A DNA stretch of 64,000 bases from Streptomyces sp. V3I8 (GCF_030817535.1 NZ_JAUSZL010000002.1:2046001-2110000); one strand, 5' to 3'; positions 26,273-35,060 are shown, counted from the first letter of the stretch. Notes: generated by a model not told the origin, from the sequence alone. Numbers and translations: made by a program.

Positions 26273-26553
26273 GACCGGCTCTCTTCTTCGTCTCGTGGAG
26301 CATGCTGATCAAGCCAGATCGTGTGCGGCGGGCCCGGCTCGTTCATGAGGTGTTCACGTGGATGGGAGCCAGTACACAGCGCGTTCCGCCAATGGAGTCA
26401 GTCACCGAAACCATGAAGGAGTTGGCTGGCCAGGGCGCGCATCTTGTAGATTCGTATGAACGGAGGCCATCAGTAACCTCTTGGCTTTCCCTCGGAAACG
26501 CCGGACGCAGTCCGCTGCGCGCCGGCCACCGGCCGGAATCGGCCTCCCCCCTT

Positions 26554-26645
26554 CATCGGTTCCTCCTCTTCATCGGTTCCTTCCCTCTCTCCTCCATCGG
26601 TTCCCCCTTCTCCCCTTCATCGGTTCCACCCCCTCCATCGGTTCC
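26554..26645. repeat. Five CATCGGTTCC iterons before the PucR gene
   Basis: Exact copies of CATCGGTTCC start at 26554, 26571, 26595, 26618 and 26636, spaced 17, 24, 23 and 18 bp, in a pyrimidine-rich stretch that ends 40 bp before the PucR start. Upstream, TTGGCT (26422) and a TAGATT-like -10 (26447) may form a promoter. The iterons would lie in the leader of the regulator gene or upstream of an undetected promoter. Confidence 0.8.
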
Positions 26646-26685
26646 CCATCCACCACGGATTTCGAGACAGAACGGCGGCGACGAG

Positions 26686-28476
26686 ATGCGGCTGCGCGCA
26701 CTGCTGGACACGGACGCGCTGGGCCTGCGGCTGCTCGGCGGCCAGGACGAGCTGGACCGCACCGTGCGGGGTGTGATGACCACGGACCTGCGGGACCCGA
26801 GCCGGTACCTCTCGGGCGGCGAGCTGGTGCTCACGGGCCTCGCCTGGCGCCGCGGCGCGGGCGACTCCGAACCGTTCGTACGGATCCTCGCGGGCGCCGG
26901 GGTCACGGCGCTGGCCGCGGGTGAGGCCGAGCTGGGCGCGATCCCCGACGACCTGGTGACGGCCTGCGCCAGGCACCGGCTGCCGCTGTTCGCCGTCAAC
27001 GAGTCGGTGGCCTTCGCGACGATCACCGAGCACGTCGTACGGCAGGTCTCCGGCGAGCGGGCCGGGGACCTGGCGGCCGTGGTGGACCGGCACCGCCGGA
27101 TGATGACCTCGGGGCCCGCGGGCGGCGGCCCGGACGTGGTCCTGGACCTGCTCGGCTCCGACCTGGACCTGCGCGCCTGGGTACTCTCCCCCGCCGGACG
27201 CCTCATCGCGGGCTCGCACCTCACGGAGGCGCCGCTGCCCGCGGGGGTCCGCGCGGCGCTGGCCGGCGAGCACCTGGCGGGGGTCCGCTCGGGCCGCCGC
27301 GGACCGTACCGGGTGGCGGTCGGCCCGACGACGTACTCGCTCTTCCCGGTGCGCGGCGGCGGCCGCGGCGGTGCGGCGGGCGCGCGCGATGTGCGCGAGA
27401 CCGTGCTGTCGGAGTGGCTGCTGGCGGTCGAGGCGGACGCCGGGGACTGGCCGTCGGAACGGCTGGACCTGCTGGAGGGCGTGACGCAGTTGATCGCCGT
27501 GGAGCGGGAGCGCCGGGACGCGGCGCGCACCGTGCGGCGCAGGGTCGCACAGGAGGTCCTGGAACTGGTGCAGGCCGGGGCCGCGCCCACCGAGATCGCG
27601 GCGCGGCTGCGGGTCGCGGCGCCCGTGCTGCTGCCGGGGCTCGGCGCGGCCCCGCACTGGCAGGTCGTGGTCGCCCGCGTCGAATGGGACGAGACGGGAG
27701 GTGGGCCTTCCGCCGCCCGGGCCGGGACGGGCAGCGGCGCGAGACGGTCCGAGGGGTCCGCGGGACCTGCGGGAGGGCCGGCGGGAGCAGGGACCGGGGC
27801 AGGCGCGGGAGGACTCGCGGGGGGTCCGGTGGCGCAGGCGGTGCTGGAGGAGATCCTGATCGACCCGCTGTCGTCGGGACCCGAACCGTCCGACCGGATC
27901 GCGGTCGCCCACATCGGTGACGAGGCCGTCGCGCTCGTCCCCCTGCCCGCCGTCTCCTCCGAGCACGACGGTTCGGAGACCGGGCTGCTCGCCGACGTGA
28001 TCCTGGAGGCCGTGCGCGAGCCGCTGTCGGCGGGGCTCGACGGCGACGGGCGGCTCACGCTCGGCGTCAGCGCGGCCGTGCACTCGGCGGAGGGGCTGCG
28101 CGGTGCGCTGGAGGAGGCCCGGCACGCACGCCGGGTGGCCGCGGCCCGGCCCGGGCGGGTGTGCGCGGCAGGCCACCAGGAGCTGGCGTCCCACGTACTG
28201 CTGCTGCCGTTCGTGCCGGACGACGTGCGCCGCGCCTTCACGGCCCGGCTCCTGGACCCGCTCCGCGAGTACGACCGCCGGCACCGCGCCGAGCTGATCC
28301 CGACGCTGGAGGCGTTCCTCGACTGCGACGGCTCCTGGACCCGTTGCGCGGCCCGGCTGCACCTGCACGTCAACACGCTGCGCTATCGGATCGGGCGCAT
28401 CGAGCAGTTGACGGGCCGGGATCTGTCCCGGCTCGAGGACAAGCTGGACTTCTTCCTGGCGCTGCGGATGAGCTGA
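26686..28476 (+). CDS. pucR: PucR-family regulator of purine catabolism
   Basis: A 596-residue activator. The N-terminal PucR domain is at about 1-130 (MRLRALLDTDALGLRLLGGQ, LSGGELVLTGLAWR), a central GGDEF-like region follows, and a C-terminal HTH ends the protein (NTLRYRIGRIEQLTGRDL). A Gly/Ala/Pro-rich linker lies near 340-385. In Bacillus, PucR controls purine and ureide genes; here the divergent xdh operon is the obvious target. Start ATG 26686 is where homology begins; the frame is open to 26302, but that part encodes the iteron DNA and is not family-like. The ribosome site is weak. Confidence 0.85.
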   Translation: MRLRALLDTDALGLRLLGGQDELDRTVRGVMTTDLRDPSRYLSGGELVLTGLAWRRGAGDSEPFVRILAGAGVTALAAGEAELGAIPDDLVTACARHRLPLFAVNESVAFATITEHVVRQVSGERAGDLAAVVDRHRRMMTSGPAGGGPDVVLDLLGSDLDLRAWVLSPAGRLIAGSHLTEAPLPAGVRAALAGEHLAGVRSGRRGPYRVAVGPTTYSLFPVRGGGRGGAAGARDVRETVLSEWLLAVEADAGDWPSERLDLLEGVTQLIAVERERRDAARTVRRRVAQEVLELVQAGAAPTEIAARLRVAAPVLLPGLGAAPHWQVVVARVEWDETGGGPSAARAGTGSGARRSEGSAGPAGGPAGAGTGAGAGGLAGGPVAQAVLEEILIDPLSSGPEPSDRIAVAHIGDEAVALVPLPAVSSEHDGSETGLLADVILEAVREPLSAGLDGDGRLTLGVSAAVHSAEGLRGALEEARHARRVAAARPGRVCAAGHQELASHVLLLPFVPDDVRRAFTARLLDPLREYDRRHRAELIPTLEAFLDCDGSWTRCAARLHLHVNTLRYRIGRIEQLTGRDLSRLEDKLDFFLALRMS

Positions 28477-28589
28477 GGTCACGGGCCCGCGCGGGACGTC
28501 GTCCCTGGTGTCCAGGTGCGGCCGGCCGCCCGGACCGGCACCGGGTGACGCCTCTGTCCCACGATCCGCCCCACTACCTATTCCCCTAC

Positions 28590-28637
28590 CTGTCCCACGA
28601 CCTATCCCACGATCTGTCCCATGATCTCTCCCACGAC
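28590..28637. repeat. Four tandem 12-bp repeats
   Basis: Unit CTRTCCCAYGAY repeated at 28590, 28602, 28614 and 28626, between the PucR gene and the TPR-like gene, with degenerate copies upstream from about 28555. No gene is visible in 28477-28737. Confidence 0.8.
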
Positions 28638-28737
28638 TTTGTGAAATCCTTCACCTACCCCCTTGGCCGGGCGCGATGATTCGTGCTGAGATGCCGCCAC
28701 CACTCAACAGCTCAATGGCGTGCTCGGGGAGGGCAAC

Positions 28738-29511
28738 GTGGCGCATTCCGCCATGTCTGGTCACGGAACGACTTCAGGAGACGATCCCCTCCAGACCGCG
28801 GTATGGCGGTTGCGCTCACGCGCCTGCTGGGCCGACGCGGCGGCGCTCCTCGAACCGCGCACGGCGGCCGCCGCCCTGCAGCGGGCCTCGCTCCTCGTCG
28901 AGCGGTGCCTCTACACCGAGCAGGGGTGGGCGGAGGCGGAGGACGCGCTGCGCACGGCGGAGGCACTGGCCCGGAGCGACGACGAGCGGGGGGCGGCCGC
29001 GTGCGAGCGGGGGCAGCTCGCGTACGCGTCCACGCTGCTCGCGGTGCGGGACCGCGCCGACGAGGCGCGGGCCGCGCTCGGGCGGGCCGCGGCCCTGATC
29101 GCGCCGGGTGCGCGGGGACGGGCGCTGCTCGACTTCCGGCGGGGGCTGCTCGCGGAGAACCTGGCGCACTCCCCGCAGTCGGCGCGTGCCGCCTACCGCC
29201 GCGCCCACGCCGGCGCCACCGCGCACGACGATCCGCTGCTCCTCTCCTTCACGTGGCGCCATCTGGCCGGGCTCGCGCTGCGGGAGGGCGAGTTGGCGGA
29301 GGCCCGGCACGGCTTCGCCGAATCCCTGCGGATCCGGGAGGAGTTGGGCTACCTGGTCGGTACGGCCCCGGCGCTGGCGTCCCTGGCCGACGCGGAGACG
29401 GAACCGGAGGCGTCCCGCCTCCGGGCGGAAGCGGGACGCCTGTTCCGGCTCCTCGGCGGCGTACCGACCTGGCTGGCGGACCAGCTGGTCCCGCCGGCGG
29501 CGACGGCTTGA
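28738..29511 (+). CDS. TPR-like helical repeat protein of unknown function
   Basis: A 257-residue Ala/Leu/Arg-rich protein made of paired helices spaced like tetratricopeptide repeats (for example AWAEAEDALRTAEALA type units and the final LREGELAEARHGFAESLRIREELGY). No catalytic motif, signal peptide or membrane segment. It is probably a scaffold or sensor. Start GTG 28738 has GGGGAGGG just upstream. The last codons lie inside a 32-bp tandem duplication. Confidence 0.6.
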   Translation: MAHSAMSGHGTTSGDDPLQTAVWRLRSRACWADAAALLEPRTAAAALQRASLLVERCLYTEQGWAEAEDALRTAEALARSDDERGAAACERGQLAYASTLLAVRDRADEARAALGRAAALIAPGARGRALLDFRRGLLAENLAHSPQSARAAYRRAHAGATAHDDPLLLSFTWRHLAGLALREGELAEARHGFAESLRIREELGYLVGTAPALASLADAETEPEASRLRAEAGRLFRLLGGVPTWLADQLVPPAATA

Positions 29512-29574
29512 GGGACGCCTTGAGGTTCACGGAAGCGGCTTGAGAGACGCCTTGAGGTTCACGGAAGCGGCTTG
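29504..29574. repeat. 32-bp tandem duplication at the end of the TPR-like gene
   Basis: 29504-29535 and 29536-29567 differ at one base, and the first 7 bases start a third copy. The first copy contains the stop codon; the second repeats the gene end outside the frame. This is a fresh slippage or unequal-exchange event. Confidence 0.85.
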
Positions 29575-29652
29575 CACCTCGGAGACGCGGCCGGCCGCCG
29601 GAAGCGGGGCGGTGGCCGGCCCGTGCGGGACGGTCAGGCGGTGCGGGACCGG

Positions 29653-30873
29653 TCAGCCGGTTGCGAAGTGTTTCCGCACGACCGACTGGGCGGTGGCGAC
29701 GTCCTCGGCGGCCAGGGCGTCGAGGAGGGCCGCGTGCTGGGCGGCGTCCGCCACGAGGTCGGCGCGGGGGCGGCGGGTGGGGGCGCCGGCCAGGGGCCAC
29801 TGGGCCCGGCGGTGCAGGTCGTCCGCGAGCTGCACCAGCTGGCGGTTGCCCGAGAGGGCGAGGACCGCGGCGTGGAAGACGCGGTCCGACTCGGCGTAGC
29901 GCGCGTGGTCGCCGGTGGACGCCGCCGCCACGGTCGCCTCGGCGAGCGGGCGCAGTTCCGCCCAGCAGGGGGCGGCCACCGTACGGGTCAGCCGCAGCAT
30001 CACCGGCATCTCCACGAGGCCCCGGATCTCGGCGAGCTCGGCCAGTTCGCGGGCCCCGCGCCGTATGACCCGGAAGCCGCGGTTGGGCACGACCTCCACC
30101 GCGCCCTCGATCGCGAGTTGCTGCATGGCCTCGCGCACGGGGGTCGCCGAGACGCCGAAACGTTCGCCGAGTGCCGGGGCGGAGTAGACCTCACCGGGGG
30201 CGAGGTCGCCCGCGACGAGGGCGGACCGGAGGGCGTCGAGGACCTGGCCGCGCACGGAGGCCCGCTGGATCACGGGCCGGGGGGCCGCGGCGGCGAAGGC
30301 CGATCCGGACAGGGAGGCGGGGGTGGCGGGGTGCGGAGTACGGGCTTCGGACACCCGCAGCCCGTACGGCGCCGCCCGTCCACCGGAAACGTCGGGACCG
30401 CCGGTGTCACCAGGACCGCCGGTGCCACCAGGATCACCGAGGCCGCCGGAACCGCCGGGACCTTCGGAGGCACCGGGCGTCCGCTGCTCCCGTACCCCTT
30501 CCCGCGTCACCCGCGGCCGGGGAATCGGCGTCTCGCCATGGGTGTGCTCGCCACGGGCCGCGGGCACGGCGGGAGGGGCGGGGGCGGCGGGAACAGGGAC
30601 CGAGGAGGTCGCGGTCTCGGGGACGTCGCCGTCACGCGGGGCCCCGGTACGTCCCGCCCCGGCCGCCCGGCCGCCGGCCTCGGAGCCGGACCGCGCCTGC
30701 GCGGGCACCCGCGGAGCGCCCGTCCCCGGACCGGCCTCCGCGCGGCGAGCAGCCTCGGGACGAGCGGCCTCGGGACGCGCCTCCCCTTGGTACGACTGCT
30801 GGTACGACCGCGCCGCGGCCCCGGCCGGGGCATGCGTCTCGTGTGCGTCCTCGTGTGCATCGGGGTGCCTCAC
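29653..30873 (-). CDS. FadR-type GntR regulator with a 200-residue low-complexity N-terminus
   Basis: A 406-residue protein. The last 206 residues are a normal FadR/FCD regulator: winged helix (VRGQVLDALRSALVAGDL, ALGERFGVSATPVREAM) and an all-helical ligand domain (EIRGLVEMPVMLRL, FHAAVLALSGNRQLVQLADDL). Residues 1-200 are Pro/Gly/Ala/Arg-rich, with short Gly-Gly-Pro steps near 130-165 and Ala-rich blocks near 25-50. Start GTG 30873 is supported by AGGAGG 5 bp upstream, so the leader is probably real, not a misread start. The ligand is unknown; FCD proteins often sense carboxylic acids. A shorter form starting near the HTH is possible. Confidence 0.75.
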   Translation of the reverse strand: MRHPDAHEDAHETHAPAGAAARSYQQSYQGEARPEAARPEAARRAEAGPGTGAPRVPAQARSGSEAGGRAAGAGRTGAPRDGDVPETATSSVPVPAAPAPPAVPAARGEHTHGETPIPRPRVTREGVREQRTPGASEGPGGSGGLGDPGGTGGPGDTGGPDVSGGRAAPYGLRVSEARTPHPATPASLSGSAFAAAAPRPVIQRASVRGQVLDALRSALVAGDLAPGEVYSAPALGERFGVSATPVREAMQQLAIEGAVEVVPNRGFRVIRRGARELAELAEIRGLVEMPVMLRLTRTVAAPCWAELRPLAEATVAAASTGDHARYAESDRVFHAAVLALSGNRQLVQLADDLHRRAQWPLAGAPTRRPRADLVADAAQHAALLDALAAEDVATAQSVVRKHFATG

Positions 30874-30971
30874 GGGAGCCTCCTGGCGGGGTGGGCGGTA
30901 CTGGTGGGGGAAATTCGAATGGTGTTCGGCGGGGGCCGACAGAACAGGGTAAACCTCGACCCTATCCGGTA

Positions 30972-30986
30972 AGGTAAGCCTTACCT
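30972..30986. promoter_or_regulatory. Iron box (DmdR/IdeR operator)
   Basis: AGGTAAG-C-CTTACCT is a perfect palindrome and matches the core of the DmdR1/IdeR/DtxR iron box. It lies 29 bp before the FhuF-like gene, so it should shut that gene off when iron is plentiful. Confidence 0.85.
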
Positions 30987-31014
30987 GGTCGATGATCACG
31001 AAACGGGGTCCCGC

Positions 31015-31917
31015 ATGTCCGCTCCCGCCCCGGCCGCGACCGCGCCCCGTACCCTCGCGCACGCGGCTCCGTACTCACCCCTCACCGAGGCGTACACGCG
31101 GATGACCGCGGTGTTCCCGGCCCTGGGAGTGACGGAGCTCGCCCCGGGCGAACCGGCCCCGACGGGCGACGGGCGGTTCGCGGTCGCGAGGCTCGCGGAG
31201 GCGGGGGCCGACCTCGACGCCTTCCTCGCCTGGGACGACGAGCAGGTGCTGGCCGACCACGGCCGCCGTGGCCGCCCGGACGTGATCGCCGGCTTCGGAC
31301 TGCACCGGTACGCCTGGCCGGCCTGTCTGCTGATCACGGTGCCGTGGTTCGTGCTGCGCCGCGTCCCCCGCTTCCCCGTGCGGAACGTGACCTTCGAACG
31401 CATGCCCGGCCGTATCGCGGTACGGGTGGGCGAGTTCGCCTGCCTGCCCGACGACCCGGCGGCCGTACTGCCCGGCGCCCGCGTCGTCCCGGACGAAGAG
31501 GCCCTGCGCGCGGAGGTACGGGCCGCCGTGGCCGAGCACCTCGAACCGGTCCTGGACGGATTCGGTCCGCGGACGCGGCGCCGGGGCCGTGCCCTGTGGG
31601 CCATGGTGACCGACGAGGTCGTCGAGAGCCTCCACCACGTAGCCGGTCTCATGGGTGAGCAGGAGCGCGCCACGGCCGAACTGGAACGGCTGTTCCCCGG
31701 CGCCACCCGTCCGTACGTCGGCACGGCCGGCTTCCGCGAGGTGACCGGTTCGAACGGCGAGTGCCTGCCGACCCGCGACCGGGCCAGCTGCTGCTTCTAC
31801 TACACCCTCGACGCCGAGGACACCTGCGCCAACTGCCCCCGCAACTCCGAGGCCACCCGCATCGCGAAGCTGACGGCCGAGGCGGCCTCGGCGGCGGCCC
31901 GGCCCTCGGCGGCCTGA
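31015..31917 (+). CDS. FhuF-like ferric-siderophore reductase, (2Fe-2S)-binding
   Basis: A 300-residue cytosolic protein whose end carries CC-x10-C-x2-C (from SCCFYYTL to CANCPRN), the cluster motif of FhuF-type ferric iron reductases. These release iron from siderophores in the cytoplasm. The rest (FLAWDDEQVLADHGRRGRPD, ARLAE) is typical of the actinobacterial members. A palindromic iron box lies directly upstream. No siderophore biosynthesis or uptake genes are in the window, so it serves a remote system. Start ATG 31015 has ACGGGG upstream. Confidence 0.85.
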   Translation: MSAPAPAATAPRTLAHAAPYSPLTEAYTRMTAVFPALGVTELAPGEPAPTGDGRFAVARLAEAGADLDAFLAWDDEQVLADHGRRGRPDVIAGFGLHRYAWPACLLITVPWFVLRRVPRFPVRNVTFERMPGRIAVRVGEFACLPDDPAAVLPGARVVPDEEALRAEVRAAVAEHLEPVLDGFGPRTRRRGRALWAMVTDEVVESLHHVAGLMGEQERATAELERLFPGATRPYVGTAGFREVTGSNGECLPTRDRASCCFYYTLDAEDTCANCPRNSEATRIAKLTAEAASAAARPSAA

Positions 31918-32240
31918 GCCCCGCTCCAGGCGTCCTGCGAACATCACGTAAGATCAACTCGATGTCGGACCGGGCGCCTTGACCACGGAAGCGGCCGCCC
32001 AGGTTACGACTGCTTCACAAAACCCTCACCCGCCGCAAGAACTTTCCGTGGAACCACCCGTAAGGGTAATGTAAATCGCACTCAACTCTCGCTCCTCAAG
32101 CGGCAGTTCGAGGAGAATGCCGCCCACTCGCATCCCCTTGCACTCTCTTGGCGGCCTCTTGCTCCGAAACCCCCTGAGGACCCACGGGATTGGGCCACTA
32201 TGACGGGCGTTACGCCCTATCCCAATGCAAGGGACCCCAG
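31918..32240. other. Intergenic region between reductase and DUF2637 gene
   Basis: No gene seen. The region around 32010-32100 is AT-rich for this genome and holds GTAAGGGTAATGTAAAT, a plausible promoter area for the DUF2637 gene. I could not define its -10 and -35 with confidence. Confidence 0.4.
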
Positions 32241-33275
32241 ATGAGACTGACCGACATATCGCTGAACTGGCTGCTACCCGGCGCCGTGCTGCTCCTGGGC
32301 CTGCTGGCGGCGGTTGCGGTGCTCGCGCGTGGCAAGCGCGCCGGGGAGAAGACCCACGCCGAAGACTCGTGGGAGCGCACGGAAGAGCGCCGCAGGCGCA
32401 AGGAGGCCGTCTACGGCACCGCCTCCTACGTACTGCTGTTCTGCTGCGCCGCGGTCGCCGCCGCCCTCTCCTTCCACGGCCTGGTCGGCTTCGGCGAGCA
32501 GAATCTGAACCTGTCCGGCGGCTGGCAGTACCTGGTGCCGTTCGGCCTGGACGGCGCGGCCATGTTCTGCTCCGTCCTCGCGGTGCGCGAGGCCAGCCAC
32601 GGTGACGCCGCGCTCGGCTCCCGGATACTCGTGTGGACGTTCGCGGCGGCCGCCGCCTGGTTCAACTGGGTGCACGCTCCCCGGGGCATGGGCCACGCGG
32701 GCGCTCCGCACTTCTTCGCCGGCATGTCCCTGTCGGCCGCAGTCCTGTTCGACCGCGCGCTGAAGCAGACCCGCCGTGCCGCGCTGCGCGAGCAGGGCCT
32801 GGTGCCCCGCCCGCTGCCGCAGATCCGGATCGTACGGTGGCTGCGTGCCCCGCGTGAGACGTACGCCGCCTGGTCGCTGATGCTCCTCGAGAACGTGCGC
32901 AGCCTGGACGAGGCGGTCGAGGAAGTCCGCGAGGACAAGCGGGACAAGGAGCAGAACCGGCTGCGTCGCCGCGACCAGGAGAAGCTCGACCGTGCCCGCA
33001 TCAAGGCGATCACCCGCGGCCACCGCGGCATGATCGGCCGCGGTGGCCGTCAGGCGGAACTCCAGGCGGCCCAGGCGGCCCCGCAGTCCGCCGCGGAGCC
33101 TGCCATATCAACGCCGGAACTGCCCCAGCGCGCCGCCCGACCCTCGTTGCAGCCCGTCCGCCGCAGCGGTGAGCCGGCGACGGTCGACCTCACCGCGGAG
33201 GACGACACAATGGCCCTTCCGCGGCTCGACTCGCTCGAGCGCAAGCTGAAGGACCTGGAGCAGCAGTTCGGCTGA
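32241..33275 (+). CDS. DUF2637 (SpdB-like) membrane protein
   Basis: A 344-residue protein. A short N-terminal membrane segment (LLPGAVLLLGLLAAVAVLA) is followed by an Arg/Glu-rich stretch, then three or four membrane helices (about 58-170: YGTASYVLLFCCAAVAAALSF, WQYLVPFGLDGAAMFCSVLAV, WTFAAAAAWFNWVHAP), the DUF2637 core. The cytosolic C-terminal half has a strongly charged coiled-coil-like segment (EDKRDKEQNRLRRRDQEKLD). Related SpdB proteins occur in Streptomyces plasmid-spread loci, but chromosomal copies are common and there is no element here. Function unknown. AAGGGA precedes ATG 32241. Confidence 0.8.
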   Translation: MRLTDISLNWLLPGAVLLLGLLAAVAVLARGKRAGEKTHAEDSWERTEERRRRKEAVYGTASYVLLFCCAAVAAALSFHGLVGFGEQNLNLSGGWQYLVPFGLDGAAMFCSVLAVREASHGDAALGSRILVWTFAAAAAWFNWVHAPRGMGHAGAPHFFAGMSLSAAVLFDRALKQTRRAALREQGLVPRPLPQIRIVRWLRAPRETYAAWSLMLLENVRSLDEAVEEVREDKRDKEQNRLRRRDQEKLDRARIKAITRGHRGMIGRGGRQAELQAAQAAPQSAAEPAISTPELPQRAARPSLQPVRRSGEPATVDLTAEDDTMALPRLDSLERKLKDLEQQFG

Positions 33276-33282
33276 GCGGGAC

Positions 33283-33303
33283 CCGGGCCGCACGACGGCC
33301 CGG
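33283..33303. terminator. Terminator between convergent DUF2637 and ATPase genes
   Basis: Perfect 8-bp stem CCGGGCCG / CGGCCCGG with loop CACGA, starting 8 bp after the DUF2637 stop codon. Confidence 0.7.
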
Positions 33304-33325
33304 CTGTGGACGGGGGCGCGGCGAT

Positions 33326-33826
33326 TCATGCCGTGCCCCCGTCCAGTTCGAACCACACCGCCTTCCCCACACCGTGCACGCGGACGCCCCAGGCGTCCGC
33401 CAGCGACTGCACCAGGACCAGACCCCTGCCGTGCGTGCCGTCCCGTACGTCGGGCACCCGCAGCCGCGGCTTGCGGGCCTCGAAGTCCCGTACCTCCACG
33501 CGCAGTCCGCGCGGGCCCACGGTCGCCGTCACCAGCGCTTCCTGATCGGTGTGGACGAGCGCGTTGGTCACGATCTCGCTCGTCAGCAGTTCCGCGGTCT
33601 CGGACCTGCCGGGCCGCCCCCACTGGGCGAGCAGGTCCCGCACCGCCCTGCGGACCTCGGGCACCGCCCGCAGGTCGCAGCGCCGCAGCCGGCGCCTCAG
33701 GTGCGAGGAGTCCTGCTGGTCGGGCATGGTCCTCGCCGTGGCCTCCACGGCCGTGGCCTTCTTCGTCGTTTCCGCCGAGGAGGCCCCGGATAAAGCGGGA
33801 CCGCCCCCTCGCGCATACCTGTTCAT
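33326..33826 (-). CDS. SpoIIAB/RsbW-like ATP-binding regulatory protein
   Basis: A 166-residue GHKL-fold protein with the N-box LLTSEIVTNALVHT and G-boxes VRDGTHGRGLVLVQSLADAWGV. Such stand-alone kinase-like domains are abundant in Streptomyces and bind partner sigma or anti-anti-sigma factors. The N-terminal 33 residues (Ser/Thr/Ala-rich) are not part of the fold; a start at the ATG near 33727 would give only the domain and cannot be excluded. No sigma factor gene is adjacent. Confidence 0.8.
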   Translation of the reverse strand: MNRYARGGGPALSGASSAETTKKATAVEATARTMPDQQDSSHLRRRLRRCDLRAVPEVRRAVRDLLAQWGRPGRSETAELLTSEIVTNALVHTDQEALVTATVGPRGLRVEVRDFEARKPRLRVPDVRDGTHGRGLVLVQSLADAWGVRVHGVGKAVWFELDGGTA

Positions 33827-34420
33827 GGCCCCCGCCGTGCTGTCGGTACCCCTCCTGCTCGAACACGTTCACGGGGATGCATGCCCCGCCCTTGACGGCG
33901 GCAGTCATGCCGGATCCTCAAGCGTGGGTCATGGATGTGCCGGTGGCCTGTGCCGGAGGCGGTCCGTCCAGGGACGGGTACACCTCTGCGCGACCGCACG
34001 GAAGGCCTCGCGGGCGGCGGCCTCCGGTGTGCGGCCTCCGGTGTGCGGGACCGGCGCGGCGTACGTCGGCGGACCGGTGCCGCGCGGCGGACCGTCGGGA
34101 ACGGCCGGTGCGACCCCGGCCGGTTCCCCCCTCCGCGCCCCGCGACCACGGATGCGGGCCCGGGACAACCGCCCCGCGGGGCGGCGGCGAACCGGCCGTG
34201 GCGCACCCCCCGGAGCCCGCGGTGCCCGGTCGGCGGGGCGAGTGCCGGCGCTCGCCCCGTCCGCCGACACCCGCCTGCCGCACCGGCCGTACACAAGCCG
34301 GTCGTACACAAGCCGGTCGAGAACCGGCCGCGGGGTTGATCCGACCGGCCGCAGACCTGATCCGCCGGTCGCAGGGCCGACCCGCCGACCCGGACAACGG
34401 CAACCGCGCGCCTGAAGCGC
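33827..34420. other. GC-rich region without an identifiable gene
   Basis: Nearly 600 bp with several frames open but none family-like. It contains short direct repeats: GCGGCCTCCGGTGT twice near 34017-34046 and GTACACAAGCCGGTC twice near 34290-34318. It may be an old remnant. Confidence 0.5.
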
Positions 34421-34945
34421 TTACTTGCCGCCGATCCCCTTGCCGGCGATTCCCTTGGCGCCGATGTGGATGATCTTGTGGTCACGGGTCATGTCGACGA
34501 CGAGTTTCGTCGTGGTCCCGTCTCCCCAGGTCTGCGTCACGACCGCCTCCGTGTAGTCCGTCGTGCCGTTGTCCCTGACCGTCCACTTCTGCGGCACGTT
34601 CTGGGCCCGCAGGACACCGTCCGCGTGGTTCTTCTCCTCCCAGGCCTCGAGCTTTTCGAGGTAGTCGGCCCGCACGTAGTACTTACGGAGCTCGGTCACC
34701 AGCTTCCCGCCGGTGTCCGGGTCGCTCTGCGCGTCGATGTACGCCCCGTAGAAGTCGGCGATCCGGGTCACCGAGTCCGTCGGCTGCCCGCTGACCGACC
34801 GGGACACGGTGGCCTTGGCGGAACCCCCCGTGGCCTCGGCCGAGGCCGAGGCCGTGATCGCGAGCGGCAGGGCGGTCACGGCGACGAGGCCGGCGACAAG
34901 AGCGGCGCGGCGGCCCGGCGTGCGCGTGATGGTGGTGCTGGTCAT
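34421..34945 (-). CDS. Secreted small protein of unknown function
   Basis: A 174-residue protein with a Sec signal peptide (TPGRRAALVAGLVAVTALPLA, cleavage near ASASAEA, residue 37). The mature part has a helical region (IADFYGAYIDAQSD, LRKYYVRADYLEKLEAWEE) and a beta-like end (YTEAVVTQTWGDGTTTKLVVDM), then a Gly/Lys tail. No cysteines, no enzyme motif; possibly an NTF2-like fold. It sits next to a second secreted protein on the same strand. Confidence 0.7.
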   Translation of the reverse strand: MTSTTITRTPGRRAALVAGLVAVTALPLAITASASAEATGGSAKATVSRSVSGQPTDSVTRIADFYGAYIDAQSDPDTGGKLVTELRKYYVRADYLEKLEAWEEKNHADGVLRAQNVPQKWTVRDNGTTDYTEAVVTQTWGDGTTTKLVVDMTRDHKIIHIGAKGIAGKGIGGK

Positions 34946-35060
34946 TGCTTCGTACTCCCCGTTGTCGTACTGGTCGTGGTGCTGGTCGTGCTGCTGGGCA
35001 TGGTGGGAACCGCCCTCTCGACCCCCGTGGCGTGAGGGCGGCCCCGGCTCTGTGGGGCAG

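Noticed and set aside
26302..26685. Extension of the PucR protein upstream to 26302
   Set aside because: The added residues encode the iteron repeats and a low-complexity stretch; family similarity begins at 26686.
28590..28637. Short regularly spaced repeats as a CRISPR array
   Set aside because: Units of 12 bp are directly adjacent without spacers, and no cas gene is near. The same applies to 26554-26645, where the units are too short and the gaps too small.
32241..33275. DUF2637/SpdB protein as evidence of an integrated plasmid
   Set aside because: No integrase, attachment site, Tra or Rep gene is visible; such proteins also occur in ordinary chromosomes.
33108..33908. Minus-strand frame starting at ATG 33908 with GAGGA 6 bp upstream
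   Set aside because: The ribosome site is good, but the frame runs out of phase through the whole ATPase gene and looks non-coding there. At most it is the trace of a lost gene.
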